Shown one piece after another: positions 10,446-22,015 of a stretch of 64,000 nt of DNA. The DNA comes from Ceratodon purpureus (Eukaryota; Streptophyta; Bryopsida; Pseudoditrichales; Ditrichaceae): NCBI GenBank assembly GCA_014871385.1, contig CM026426.1, positions 92,997,927 to 93,061,926 of the forward strand. Reading direction: 5' to 3'. The translations under genes were made by a program, and so were the position numbers. The stretch's first letter is position 1. Each line of letters begins with the position of its first letter. The notes under the pieces were generated by a model. That model did no database searches. It saw nothing but the letters and a program-made list of their open reading frames with translations, and was not told the DNA's origin.

Positions 10446-13400
10446 CTTGGCAATTGTTACTGCGCAGCGCCTGAGCCTGAGGTTTCACTTCAGAGAGGAG
10501 AGTATTAGTTTAGAGGAGGAGATTATGATGATGAGACGAATGAGATCACACACACTCTCGATCAGGTTTCAGAGAAAGACGATGACGATAACAGGTTGTG
10601 GAACTTGTATCCCGGTAGATACAAAGTTTATGGTATTACAGAGTCCCAGATAGAGGCATCCACTGAGATTCTAACTCCTTGTCGATCATCTACTGTTCAA
10701 ACTCCTCTGCCATGCGATGTAAAGGTCATATTAGAGCCAGAATTGGATACTCCGGATGTAACGCCACTCATCTCCCTTTCTTCAGACGAGGAGACAAGTC
10801 CGCTGAAAGCAGCACCTGCGGTTCCAAAACAGTCTGTAGAATCTAGAATGCCATCGGATTTTCCTGTCAAGGGCTCCAATACCTCTCAATCTCCAAAGGA
10901 TGAGACTGCCAGTTTAATCCCTCTCATCCGGAATCTTGCGGAGAGACCAGGGAGGAGTAACATTTTGAAAAGAATAGATTTCTCATTAGTGAGACACGAG
11001 AAGGTTGAGTACTTACCCGCTGTGTTCGACGACAGCGTGATCTTTGAGCTCCCTCCTGTTGGTGATGGAGCTTCCAAGACGCAGGCGAAAGCAATGCAGG
11101 AAATAGACAAGCGTTACAATGGATATGTATGGACCAAGACAATCACAACCAACATCGCTAACAATTTCGGCCTCACTTTCCACTACTCCAACTGCGTTGG
11201 TTGGCTGCTCTGCAACAACGAGGACCGTGCATTCCTCAACCGCCGACCGCAAATTGTTGAGGTAAACGAGACCGAGTTTAACGGATGTACCCTGCAACCG
11301 TTTCAAGTAGCTCAGCCTCCACCAGCTAATTCATCAATTGTCTGCAGGGTATGTAAAGAACCTCCTGCATGTATTGGTACATGTGGAGCGAAAGTTTATT
11401 ACGTGATTGGGAAACCCAACCAAAAGGGCATGTATCCATATCGGAACACATGATCATCTAGTCAAGGTTGGGGACTATAGGGATACAAAGGCGGAAATCG
11501 GAAGCCTAATTGAAGAGCAGGTGGAGATGACACCCAAGGCTACCAAGAGCGTTGTTGTCTTAGAGGCGAGTAAGGTTCTGATCGGCAGCTATCTCCTTCA
11601 GCCAGAGGACTCATCACCGAAGAAGCTGAGCATGGAGGAGTTTATCTCGGCCCTGGATCGCTGCAAAGACATGGCATCCCCGAACATCCGCAACAAAGTT
11701 TTGACGTTTTGGCGACTCGGAAGGTACGGTGTTATGGACGTAATCACTAAACTCCGTGGAATTAGTCTGTGGGCGTTTGTCCAAGAGAACAAGTTTCCGG
11801 GTCGGGGGGCTGAACGGGAGAAAGTCTTTGTGTTCAACATGTCCGAAGTTGGTCATGGGAGTAATGTCGACTTGGTCATTCAAATGCAAGCTGGCGGAGA
11901 CCTTAAGAACGCATGGATTATGTTCGACCACGTGAAACTCGTGACAAAATGGTCAACCATGGCTTGCCATGTGTACAACGCCACGTACTGCCGAGTGATG
12001 ACAATCGCCAGCTGCGACATGCAATCCGAGGACACCAAGGCCCAGCTCGTCTTCTGGAAGAAACTGAATCTAGTCATGAATCGGAACGACGTTGAAGCAC
12101 CAAATTTCAAGGGCTTAATGGCGGACAATGCGCAGGCGAACTAAAATGCTGTGAGGATTATCTGCGGCAATGGCAACAAAGAGGACCGAATGGAGGATCG
12201 GGAGAGGTCCTGCCTCTTCCATTGGACTAAGCGCATGCTGCAGTCTACAGTGAAGTACTTCCCTGAATAACTCCGAAAGCAGAACAAGAAGATGTGTAAC
12301 CAGTACAAGGCGGCTAAGAGTTTGACAGAGGCGGACAATCTGTACCACGCGTTGCGAGCCTAGTGGGTATCGACCGGGCTTCTGTGCGAGGTGGCACTAA
12401 CCAAACTGGATTAGTGGTTGGCTTATTGGCACCACCGCTACCGCCAGTAAGGAGGATTCATGTCTAGGGTGAGTTATCCCCAAAACTGTGATACGTTCTT
12501 TTCATTCCTTATCTTATCACCCTACGCATAAGAACTTATATCCAAAGCTGTCAACGAAGGCCCTTGAGTGTCAGCGAAGGCGCTGCAAAAGGAGTGCCGT
12601 TAACGACACTACTTTTGCAGTGCCCTAGTCTTCACTTGAGAGCCCCTCACCAAACTATCCTGGAATCTATCCTTTACTGTCAGCGAAGGCCGTCGAGTGT
12701 CACCGAAGGCGCTGCAAAAGGAGTGCCGTTAACGGAACTGCTTTTGTAGTGCCCTCGTCTTCACCGGAGGCCCTCACTTAACTATCTTCGAATCTAACTA
12801 ATTCGTTTGTCTATACTGCAGAAATTCACGGAAGAAGAACTAACAGAGATGCCGACCTGCAACCTCGCCGAAATCGTTCACAACAAGTGGCTCCTAGCTT
12901 CTGGGAACAACGGCAGCTATTTCTACGTTGCCACCGTTGACGATTATATTCGGGCATTTCTATAGGTTGTTAACTATTACTAGTTTCTGAAGGGTGACCT
13001 CGGCGGAACATGTCCATCAAAGAAGGAACTGAAGCTTAGGATGGCAGAGCGCAGGGCAAAAATTACAGGAAATCTTGCACTGCTCGAAGATCCCATGCTG
13101 GATATGCCACGCGCAGAAGAGTTTTGCACCCGTGAACCTATCATGCCTAGAGCAGAAGTATTTGGATCACAGAAGCGGAAGGCCGACGTACCCATCAGAG
13201 CCGAGGAGGAGTCACATCGGCCCGACATGGTTAACTTTTCGCTTCGAAGAGGTCTTGGACGCGCCGTCAGACCCCGCCTTGTGCAGATGCCCGTCATTGT
13301 AGAAGACGATTCTAAACATGACGCTAAGGTAGAAGGGGACCAATCACCCGCCCCGAAAGCTCCTTCACCCTTAGCATCACATGAGAACGAAGCAAGCATA

Positions 13401-14336
13401 CGCCATGTCAACGCGGTTGAAGAAACGAAGGTCAATGTGAGAGAGTGGCACATTTCTAGGCTTCCCAAAACTTCTGCTAAGTGCTGCTGGGCCCAGAGAG
13501 CTGTTACGAAAAACAAATGTACTGAGAAAATAGTGAGGGGCCCAAACTTCACTGCTGCACCGACCTACACCGGGGTTTGGACTAACTATCGCAGGATCAT
13601 AACTGAGAGGACGGAGTTCTTCTTCTGCTCCGATGATATTGAGCGCTGCGTGAAAGGCTCTAAGCGCAAGTGGGTTGCACACTACTCAAAGGACCAGGAA
13701 GTGCCCTCCATTCCAGAGGTCTGGCAAGTGAAACTAGGTACTAACCTAAAGCTCACTGAGATTCTTGCTCTCGAAGCAGCAGGGTTTCAACTTCCGCAGA
13801 AGATGCCGTTCTCCCCAAGACGCCTCTTCTCCTCTGCCCCGCCCATTGCAAATCTCAGTTCGGCGCCAGTTCCTGCAGACGCTGACCGCTACCCTAATAA
13901 GAGAGATGGCAAGATGGTGAAGCGCACTGCCACTCGCCCCAATCCGGCGCAGCGACTCTCCATGGGCTCCTCCGAGTCTCTCAAAGCTCGTCTCCGTTCC
14001 GTCACCATGATACCTCAGCCGGGCCATGGTTGCATCATTGAGCTAGATTCGGGCATTGCTCCCAACATCACACGTTACCATATCACCATCAGCTCTTACC
14101 TTAGCTGCACTTGCCCTCCATTTAGGAAGACGATGACTAGTTTTCGAGGTAGGGTTCAGTTCACGTACTGTAAGCACATGTATCACATCCTCTTGAAGGT
14201 CTGCAACCATGATCCCGAAGCCGAGCTTTTCATCCATGCGCCTACCTGTAGTTTCAACGAAGTCAAGCTAGTCCTAGAGAGTGGAATCTTGACTCACCTC
14301 TCGGCCAAAAAATAAGAAGCAGGAAACTTTGGATGA
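10446..14336 (+). CDS. SWIM zinc-finger transposase, Mutator-like type
   Basis: The first exon is uncertain; a frame is open from about 10,446, with a candidate ATG at 10,351 in another frame. The order is an acidic N-terminus, a Cys-containing block (CRVCKEPP, CIGTC, then RACIHIGTHDH, resembling FLYWCH/GCM-type fingers), a region with AWIMFDHVK and MADNAQAN (candidate catalytic Asp residues), and a C-terminal SWIM finger (CTCPPF, then YCKHMYHIL) at about 14,108-14,195. An intron of about 12,470-12,821 holds palindromes P6 and P7. UAA/UAG codons at 12142 and then repeatedly to 12,450, and at two sites near 12,965-12,985, read as Gln. After UAA 14313 the frame meets UGA at 14,334, seven codons on. 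One frame change near 11,415 shows that this copy is damaged or misassembled. The transposase assignment rests on the SWIM finger and general architecture. Confidence 0.6.
12568..12634. repeat. Palindrome P6, centre GTTAAC
   Basis: Centred at 12601.5 within the transposase intron. The inner arms share GCRCTGCAAAAG and AGTG with the other palindromes; the outer arms are only partly complementary. It is duplicated in tandem as P7, 129 bp away. Confidence 0.8.
12697..12764. repeat. Palindrome P7, centre GTTAAC
   Basis: Centred at 12730.5, exactly 129 bp from P6, with similar flanks (GTGTCACCGAAGGCGCTGC against GTGTCAGCGAAGGCGCTGC). The intron thus contains a tandem duplication of a palindrome-bearing unit. 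Confidence 0.8.
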
Positions 14337-14575
14337 CAGGCATTCACATCGTGGACGCTAGTTAATGTGGATGCTTAGTCACTGGTGATTGAATTTTTCC
14401 TTATACTGAGTCAGCAATACAATTTTCGTATTGCTTATTTCAATATAAAGGTTTTGTCAATCACATTTACTTCAGTGCGAAAGAGTAGCATTAACTTTGG
14501 ACAAAGGGCCTACTTACATTGTCTCACCTAACAGTGCAAGTGTACTAGTGCCATCTTTACAAATTATTAGCCACT

Positions 14576-15034
14576 TTATTCTTTCAACTTACCGCATTTA
14601 GATATTCCCCTCGCATTTTTAGCGTAATTAGCAACCTCCGGCTGTACTACAGGAGAAGCAACATTGACGTTCACTGTTCGTTCCACACTTTGAGATTGTC
14701 GTAAGTGGGGACGTTTTGACAGTGGACGCGCTTCACTCTTTCTACGCAATGCTTCCCTAGAATAAGTCCCCGGTGAAATCTTCCCAACCTTCGAGTATGC
14801 ATGAGTTAAGAAGGACACGACCGGCTCCCTCTCAACTACTACAGTACAGCTTGGCTCCTCTACAGCCATTGGTCCACCTATCAGGTCTAATCCTACATCG
14901 ACCGCAACGTTTCCTAAATGCCCTTCACTGCCACCTTCCGCCTCATCTTCCCCCTCAACCTCCACATATGGTTGAAATGGGCCAACGACATCACCAAGTG
15001 AGACAGCAGTTTCTCCGATATCTTCTATAGCCAA
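14576..15034 (-). CDS. Unrecognised acidic-then-basic reading frame, fragment
   Basis: A 152-residue frame with an acidic first half (GEDEAEGGSEG) and a basic second half (REALRRKSEARPLSKRP). It converges on the end of the SWIM transposase. It loosely resembles the charged tails of the B1/B2 RING genes but no domain is visible. The frame ends in UAA, which under the altered code would not be a stop, so its true end is unknown. It could be a broken tail of a B-type gene or chance. Confidence 0.25.
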   Translation of the reverse strand: MAIEDIGETAVSLGDVVGPFQPYVEVEGEDEAEGGSEGHLGNVAVDVGLDLIGGPMAVEEPSCTVVVEREPVVSFLTHAYSKVGKISPGTYSREALRRKSEARPLSKRPHLRQSQSVERTVNVNVASPVVQPEVANYAKNARGISKCGKLKE

Positions 15035-15299
15035 AACACGCTCTACTTGGGAGTCGCTCCAAAAATAGAATGCACAAAGAAGAAGAGACCTTCTACTGCC
15101 ACTAACTAAATATTCATGACCTGAGACGTTGGCGCCTTTGAAATGGGGACCGTATAATGATAAATGAATTTCATCCTCTCGAAGTTGGTCTGTCTGGGAC
15201 CGTTAACACTTTTGAAATTGATTTGAAAACAAAACTAAAAATAAAAAATGGAGGGGGAGCCAGCTATAGGTATAGGTGGAATAGTTTTAGTTTAAATTT

Positions 15300-15320
15300 T
15301 TTTAAAAATTCAAAAAAAAT

Positions 15321-15362
<42 letters not shown>
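15300..15362 (+). repeat. A-rich tract
   Basis: An A run of about 38 bases closes an AT-rich stretch. The wider region 15,040-16,400 is AT-rich and shows no supported gene. Confidence 0.8.
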
Positions 15363-15364
<2 letters not shown>

Positions 15365-16409
15365 AATGGTAGAAAAGAAATCTCAAAAAAAAACTACTCA
15401 AAGTGGGCATGTGTACACCGAGCGCAAAGAAGGATTTCAATGTAATATTGAAATGGAAAAAATAGAGTAAATAGAAAATGAATAAAGAATAATTAAGAAG
15501 AAAATGAACAAACTAATCAGAAAATACATTGGCAATACAAATTAGAGGATAGCATGGAGGAATAGAATGGATAGATAAAGCAGGAATTGACAAGATGATT
15601 AGAATGGAAGAAGATGGAAAGGGAAATAAATTCAAATAATTAAAGCAATAAGTAATATGTTGAATGCCATATACATGAGATTGGAAGAGATGTATTAATT
15701 TGAAGAAAATGACATAAAATTCAGTAATTTAATTAAGGACCTTACAAAATATAGGATTAGTACAGAAACGAAGCGGGAAGGTAGTACATTTTTATTATAA
15801 AAACCTTGTTTAGTCCACGGTTATAGGGTACGAAAAAATTCCTAAATCTATTAATATTTTGGGAGTATTCTAAAAATATTCGAATATTCTAAATTTATGT
15901 TCGAATTTTAGTCAAAAAGTTACTTTTTTAAAGATTTTGGATCCAATTTACTACTCGCCGCTCTCCAAATCTCCGCTCGCCGCTCGCAGCACGCATACAA
16001 GTCTCCCTCGAATTAGACAATACTTACGGGTTAGTACAGGAGAGAACTACGTAGCCGACCTCGTGTTGTATACTCTAAGTGGACAAGGTTTTCTAGCCCA
16101 TTGCTGCATCCTCTCCCAAGACAGCCATTTTCGCAACCAGTGGAAGACTTCGGGAAAACCAATTTCATCTTACTCAAGTGGATAGATGCAAGTGTAGATG
16201 CTCTGGAGTGAGGAATGTACGTGAATTCCTCTAAAGCATGAAGTTCCTTACCTGGCACCCACACCAAGACTGGAACGCGTTCTAATCTATTCGACGAGTC
16301 GCCTGCATCATACCACAAATGTTCCTATGGACAGAAACGCAACCTCAAACTATGTAAGCTCCTAATCCAGAATCTAGTATAGGAGAAGCTACAACTGTAA
16401 GTCAAAAAA

Positions 16410-19400
16410 TCAAAAATGGTCCGGTTGCAGCGACCTCCTTGACCAACTAGGAAACCGCTGCAACATCCAACGGGCTGCAGGCATCAACGGGGGATAGAGG
16501 ATTGGTCCTCCTTTGCTCACTTTCAACTGCGAATCCTTCTTCTTCTTGTTGTTGCGCTTTCGCTGTTTCTTGCCTACTCCAACAGACTCCTCTTCTTCGT
16601 CATGAATGTCTGCGCCGTCTTCAAGAGAAGCGCCGTCTTCAAGAGAATCGTCTTCAAGAGAATCACCAAGATTCGCCCGCTCAGTCTGATTTTTGAGAAC
16701 CCTGCGCTTCTTCCTCGAGCCTGTGCCCTCGGCCTCGTCTGCATCTTCGTCTTGGTCTTTCTGCGCCCTACCCTTTCGCTTCTTTGTTTTAACTATAACT
16801 GAGCCCTCGGCCAGGTCTGCATCTTGTTCTTGATCTTTCTGCTGTCTACACGTTCGCTTTTTTTTTTAAACTGTAACCGTCCCTCTTTCCTTCTCCGAAC
16901 TTACACCCCTTGTCGGCTGAATTCGCAGTGGGGCTTCCCCGACATTCCGCTTTCTTCCTCTTGAATCTGCCTTATTCTTACAACGAACTTCGGCCTGAGT
17001 ATCGGATACTTCAAGTTCTTCAGCATCAAGCATTCTTCTACGTTCTTTGCCACTGGGTTTGCCGCCTCTATAACTCGAGACATTAGTAACAAAACTAGTA
17101 CACTAAGAACAGAATTAGTACACTAAGTACTCACTGAGTACACTATTCAGCTTTACATTTCACATGAGATGATATGAAATGGGAATAATATTTGGCAAAG
17201 TTGCATGTACATACCCCGATGATGTAATTGGCTGTTGTAATGTTCCCCCGGTAGCTCGATGCTCCTCCATGATGATTTCAATTGCCCCTGCCTCTTGCTC
17301 ATGTCCTGTAATTGTTCCCTCTCCACCCCCCACATCCGCAGTGGATATCACTGGTGTATCACCCTGCGTAAAATCATGTCCCCCTGGCCCCAACACACCT
17401 CCATTATCTTCTCCTCCGACTGCAATGGTGTTCTCAATTACAACTGTAATTCTTCCGTCCCTACCCCCCTCACCCGCAGTGGGTATCACTAAAGTATCAC
17501 CCTACGTGAATTCATGTCCCCTAGGCCCGAAGACACCTCCCTCATCTTCTCCTACACTTGAAATGGTGTTTCCTATTACATCTGTAATTGTTCCCGCCCC
17601 GACCCCTTCACTCGCAGTGGATATCTGTAGTGTATCACCCTCCGAAATATCTTGTCCCCCGGGCCCCAACGCAACTCTCTCATCTTCTCCTCCGCCTGCA
17701 ATGGTGTTCTCAATTGCTTCGTGAACTTCAACTTATACTCCTACCTCTTCGGCTGTGCTAAGAACTTGGTCTTCCATAAATCCAACAGTCGTTGGTGAAT
17801 CCCTTCCTCGCATGTCAGTGTCGATGAGCTCCTCATCGTCGCTTCCTCCACATTCGGTGCCATGCTCTATGCAATGTCAAGTAACACATAGTACATTATG
17901 ATTTGGACTAGAGTCTAAAATGTACAAACAATGTACAAATAATCTTGACTTGGCTATAAACAATGTACAACTATGTACACATAGTACAAATTAGCTGTAC
18001 AAAATAGAGCACAGTACTCTAGTAACACTAATGAACAGTACAAAAAAAGGTAAAACACTACTTAGAGATGATCAAGAGGTGCTATGAGTACAAGTGAATG
18101 GACGGACACAAGCTCAATACAATTCGAAGTACAAACAGTCCAACCGGAAACATGGACATATCGCAACTTCACAAAACAAGTGCATTGAACATACAAACTA
18201 TACGACAGTACCAACTATACAATAAACTATGTAATTCTATGTACAAACATATAACAACATGTACGCATACAAAAACGCCAAGGTACTAGCTCTGACCACA
18301 CCGCATTACAGAGTATGCAATATCAACTTACTTGGTACGAATCCCCAAAATAAAGAATATGAATATACAAACTACACCTCCGGCACTACAAACTTTACAA
18401 TACAACCATTCCTACTGACACGTCCTTAGAAGCCTTGTACACAGAAAATGATAGAGATCATAGATGTACAAAAAGGTATATTGTGTACAACATTACCTTC
18501 TACGAATTCCATGGCCTTAAGATATGCTCCAGCGGCTTCACTTCTAGCTGCTAAGTCTGCAGTAGTAGTAGATGCACACTCCGTGCGCATCTTGATCCAC
18601 TCATCACCTCCGCCGCCAGGACGTCCCCAACCATGCACACCTCTCCATCCAAAACTCATGATCCATTCGATGGGCTGAACCAGTTTGCATTCTGGAGCAT
18701 AACATTCTGAGCCACGGGTAAATACTACCAATGCACACCATGGGTGGTAGACGTGCCTACAACTAGAGACAATGATCTGTGAATGGGGAAAATCAAATCC
18801 ACAAAGAGAGCAACTGCTAATGTCAATGGGTCCTCCACTATTGCCTCCTTCCCCTACTGAGTATACCAAGGGAAGTGGTCTCATATGCAAGCCAGCACTT
18901 CCACGTCCAAGGTGTGCATGCTCCGCTTGAAAAGCCTCGACCTGCATCTGCTTCAGTGCCACTAATTCGCTCTGAATTGAGAGACTCTTCTCCGGTTCAA
19001 ATGTCTTTTGTATACTCTTCGCAGTGTTTCGCTTGCTTTGTACTAACTCAGAACATGCTTTCACTTTCTCCTCCAAGGCCGAAAGCGCCGACGAAACCAT
19101 TGTTCCCTTAGACCTAGCTCCCGCTAAATCCTTCTCGTACGTCTTCAGCCTCTTCTTCAAGATACGAACCACCTCCGCATTGTGCTCAATTTTTTTAACA
19201 TGTTTCTCTTTGGTCGAAATAACCACCCGTTCACCCTCAATCCTTGCCTCAAGCTCCATGTTCTCCACCGCCAATAATTTCTCCACGTACTCTAGCCGGG
19301 AGCCGCTGTCATCTCCATATGTAATCTTTCCGCCCACTGAGCTACCCCTCCCTTCGCATACCATTGAGTGAAGCTTTCGAGGATCCATTGGAATCTTTCG

Positions 19401-20246
19401 CCACGCGCCTTGTTGAGCTGGAGTTCCCTCCTTTGCCTTTACAAGCTTGACGACGTTACGAGCATGTGTCTTACGTTGAGTTAGATTTGTTGCTACACCG
19501 TAGGCGGCCAAATTCACCTTCTCGTTCTCCTCCTCCAAGACAATCCCCCTAGCCATCTTGTGGGGGAGCAAGTGAGGCACAGCTTCCCGTTGATAGAGAG
19601 CCGCCATGAGCTCCTGAACCCTCTTCCTTATTCGTTTCTTTTTTATGGATTTCCAGTAGTACCCATTTCGCCCTTCCTTACCAACTGGCTCGCCAAAAAG
19701 GGCCACACACTTCTCATCATCGAATGGTTCTCCCTTCCATCTTGTAAGCTTCATGGGATCAGCTCCTTCGTCCTCAAATCCGTACTTCTCCGTGAAGAAT
19801 GCCCGATTCAGCAACGGCGGTGGGTTTGATAGCTTCGGTAGCTCCTCACTGTCCCTCAAACCGTCACTATCTTCTGAATCAATTTCTTCTTCGTCATCAT
19901 CTCCGTTGTCTTCCTCTACATGCGCATCTTCTTCCCCCCCCCCCCCCCCCCCCTACTCCTCCTCCTCCTCCTCCTCCTCCCCATCCTCCTCTTTGTCCTC
20001 CACGTCCTTCTCGTCCTCCTCCTCCTCCTCCTCCCCATCCTCCTCTTCGCTGTTCCTATCCTCCTCTTCCTCCTCTCCTCCGTCACTGTTCTCTTCCCCA
20101 TTGTCTCCTTCCATGCTCTCATCTTCAGGACCGTCCCCACTGCCCCTCTGGTTCTGGGCCGCCAATGCCAGATCGGTAAGTGCGGACGTCTCTGTCCCAC
20201 ACCCCCTTAATTAGGAATTCGCGCCCTTGCCCCTAGTTCTTGCCAT
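16410..20246 (-). CDS. Coiled-coil/RING-H2 protein B1
   Basis: Three exons (20246-18497, 17866-17215 and 17067-16410), all GT-AG, join in perfect phase to 1,020 codons from ATG to UGA. This requires UAA/UAG at 20211, 19953, 17733, 17502 and 16866 to be sense (Gln). The order is a short N-terminus, a long Asp/Glu-rich tract with a six-Gly run (residues about 27-125), a basic region, a long coiled coil (about 290-440), a RING-H2 module at about 478-520 (CSLC, then CRHVYHPWC, then a Cys pair), three 46-residue repeats in exon 2, and a Lys/Arg-rich tail with SLEDG repeats and several nuclear-signal-like clusters (KKRKG, RKKRR, KKKK). A nuclear protein with ubiquitin-ligase-type zinc module is the natural reading, by inference. 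The nearest paralogue is B2. Confidence 0.75.
17300..17715 (-). repeat. 46-codon tandem repeat within B1 exon 2
   Basis: Three units have an exact 138-bp period, with the GDT motif at 17,358, 17,496 and 17,634. The protein consensus is GDTxxISTAxxG, then GTIT, IxNTIAVGGED, and GPGGHDFTQ. One unit has UAG where another has CAG (Gln). Confidence 0.9.
19934..20082. repeat. C20 homopolymer and imperfect (TCC)n tract
   Basis: Twenty C residues at 19,934-19,953 are followed by TCC-rich repeats. They encode the Gly run and poly-Glu tract of B1 on the minus strand and do not break its frame. Homopolymer length could be an assembly error. Confidence 0.9.
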
Positions 20247-21419
20247 ATTCCCTGATCCACAGTACATTTCTTTCAATATTAGTACATTTTATCCTAATCA
20301 GTACACACCGCACACTCTATTTCCCCTTCTAAACCTAAAACATAAGAAGAGTGCGTTCTTGGTCTAGAATTACAAAGTCTGAATTACGATAGAAAGAATA
20401 ACGCATGATAGTAATATGCTAAAACCTAACCTCTGAAGGAAAAGATAAGGGGAGTACCTGTAGTACAAACTTGTACGCACTGTATAAATCGAAGTACCGC
20501 TGTAGATAGATAATCCCACCTACTACAGCCACAAAACAATATTATGTAGATGTAAACTATGCAACAAGATTGTGCTGCGCAAATTGACAGCTGCAATGCC
20601 AAGGTAGGCAAATCCAAAGAAGTTAAAACCAATTGTACGATCTAAATCCGAAGTTGAATGTCTTACTAACTCTACAAATGCTACAACCCTAACTCTGAAA
20701 ATTCAATCAAACCGATCAAATCCCCCAACCCAAGGTGCGAGACGACTTCCACTGGTAGTAACCAGTCAGATTGCATTCTGACCGGGTTGTGTCGGTTAAA
20801 CCAGTGCCACTGTCGGTCACCGATTGCCCTGCTCAAGAAACCTTTGGTCATCGGTTGCCTATGTATGCGATTTGACGGATTGCTTCACTTCTCACCGCCA
20901 GCTCCGGTTGGAAAGGGATTAATGCAGGACAATACTACATGGTTGGTGCACAACTGTCATCCGGTTGACGATAAATTGTTTGGAATTGGATGAAGTTGTG
21001 ATAAAACTTCCAAACACAATATGGAATTCACCAAACATTGTAAAAACACAATATGGAATGCACTTCAACATTGTAAAAATTGATCTTGAAGTAAATTGAA
21101 TCTCAAATTAGTCATTGCCAATATATTTAATTATAATGTAGTATATTGAAACATAGTGAAATATAGTTATTACAATATTTTTAGATAATGGAAATATATT
21201 GTGCTGAAATTGAGATCCGGAGTGTATAATGGAGACATTTAGCTAAGATAGTTCGTGAATAATATATATTTTGACCAAGGAGATTGATAAGAAGATACTT
21301 TATGATAATTCAGAAACTCGAAGATTATTAGTGAATCATAGTACAAGTTATTAAAAAAATGTAATAGGCTATTTAATAAATTAATATTTGTAGATATCTA
21401 GTGAAATTTTTTTCCCTAC

Positions 21420-22015
21420 CGTACTTGTTCTTATTTGTATTTGTGCATTCAAGTATACTCCTTTTCCAATCAAGTATACTCCTTTTCCAATGCTATGGGA
21501 ATTTTTTTTTTAATTTTTGTCCCAATTATTAATCAATTTATGAATTAAGTTTTAAGTATGCATAGTAATTTTAGGAAGAAATATATTTATAATAATTTGA
21601 ATAATATTTACATATTTACAACATTACTTTATCAATCAATCAATCTTCATATATAGTGAAGAATAAATGATGAATTTAATATGAAGTTAGTTTATCGCAT
21701 AATATAGTTATAAATATATAGATCCATATTTGATCCTTCCATATGTGTTATTCTTCATATTTATGCATTCAAATATATTCAATATTCAATACTATTGGTT
21801 TTAATTTTTTTATTTTTGTCCCAATTATTAATTGGTTAATGAACTGATTTTGAAGTATGCATAGTAATTTAAGAAACAAGCATATTCATAATAATTCAAA
21901 TACTATTGAGACATATTCAACATTACTTTTAATCAATCAGACTAGCTTCATATCTAAAGTGAAAATAAATGATAATTTAATATGTACTTATTTCATTGCA
22001 TAGTATAGTTGATAT
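21420..22015 (+). repeat. Tandem duplication, period about 300 bp, in AT-rich spacer
   Basis: Two diverged units share blocks such as TTTTTGTCCCAATTATTAAT (21,515 and 21,814) and AAGTATGCATAGTAATTT. The rest of 20,247-23,720 is AT-rich and shows no gene, apart from short dispersed duplications such as one near 22,490. Confidence 0.7.

Noticed and set aside
15157-15372. Short ORF ending in poly-Lys
   Set aside because: It arises from an A-rich tract in an AT-rich spacer with no coding character.
19934-19953. C20 run as a frameshift between the acidic tract and the rest of B1
   Set aside because: The frame is the same on both sides; only a UAG adjoins it.
19799-20214. Pro- or Ser-rich proteins on the plus strand
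   Set aside because: These are antisense shadows of the poly-Glu tract of B1 over a TCC repeat.
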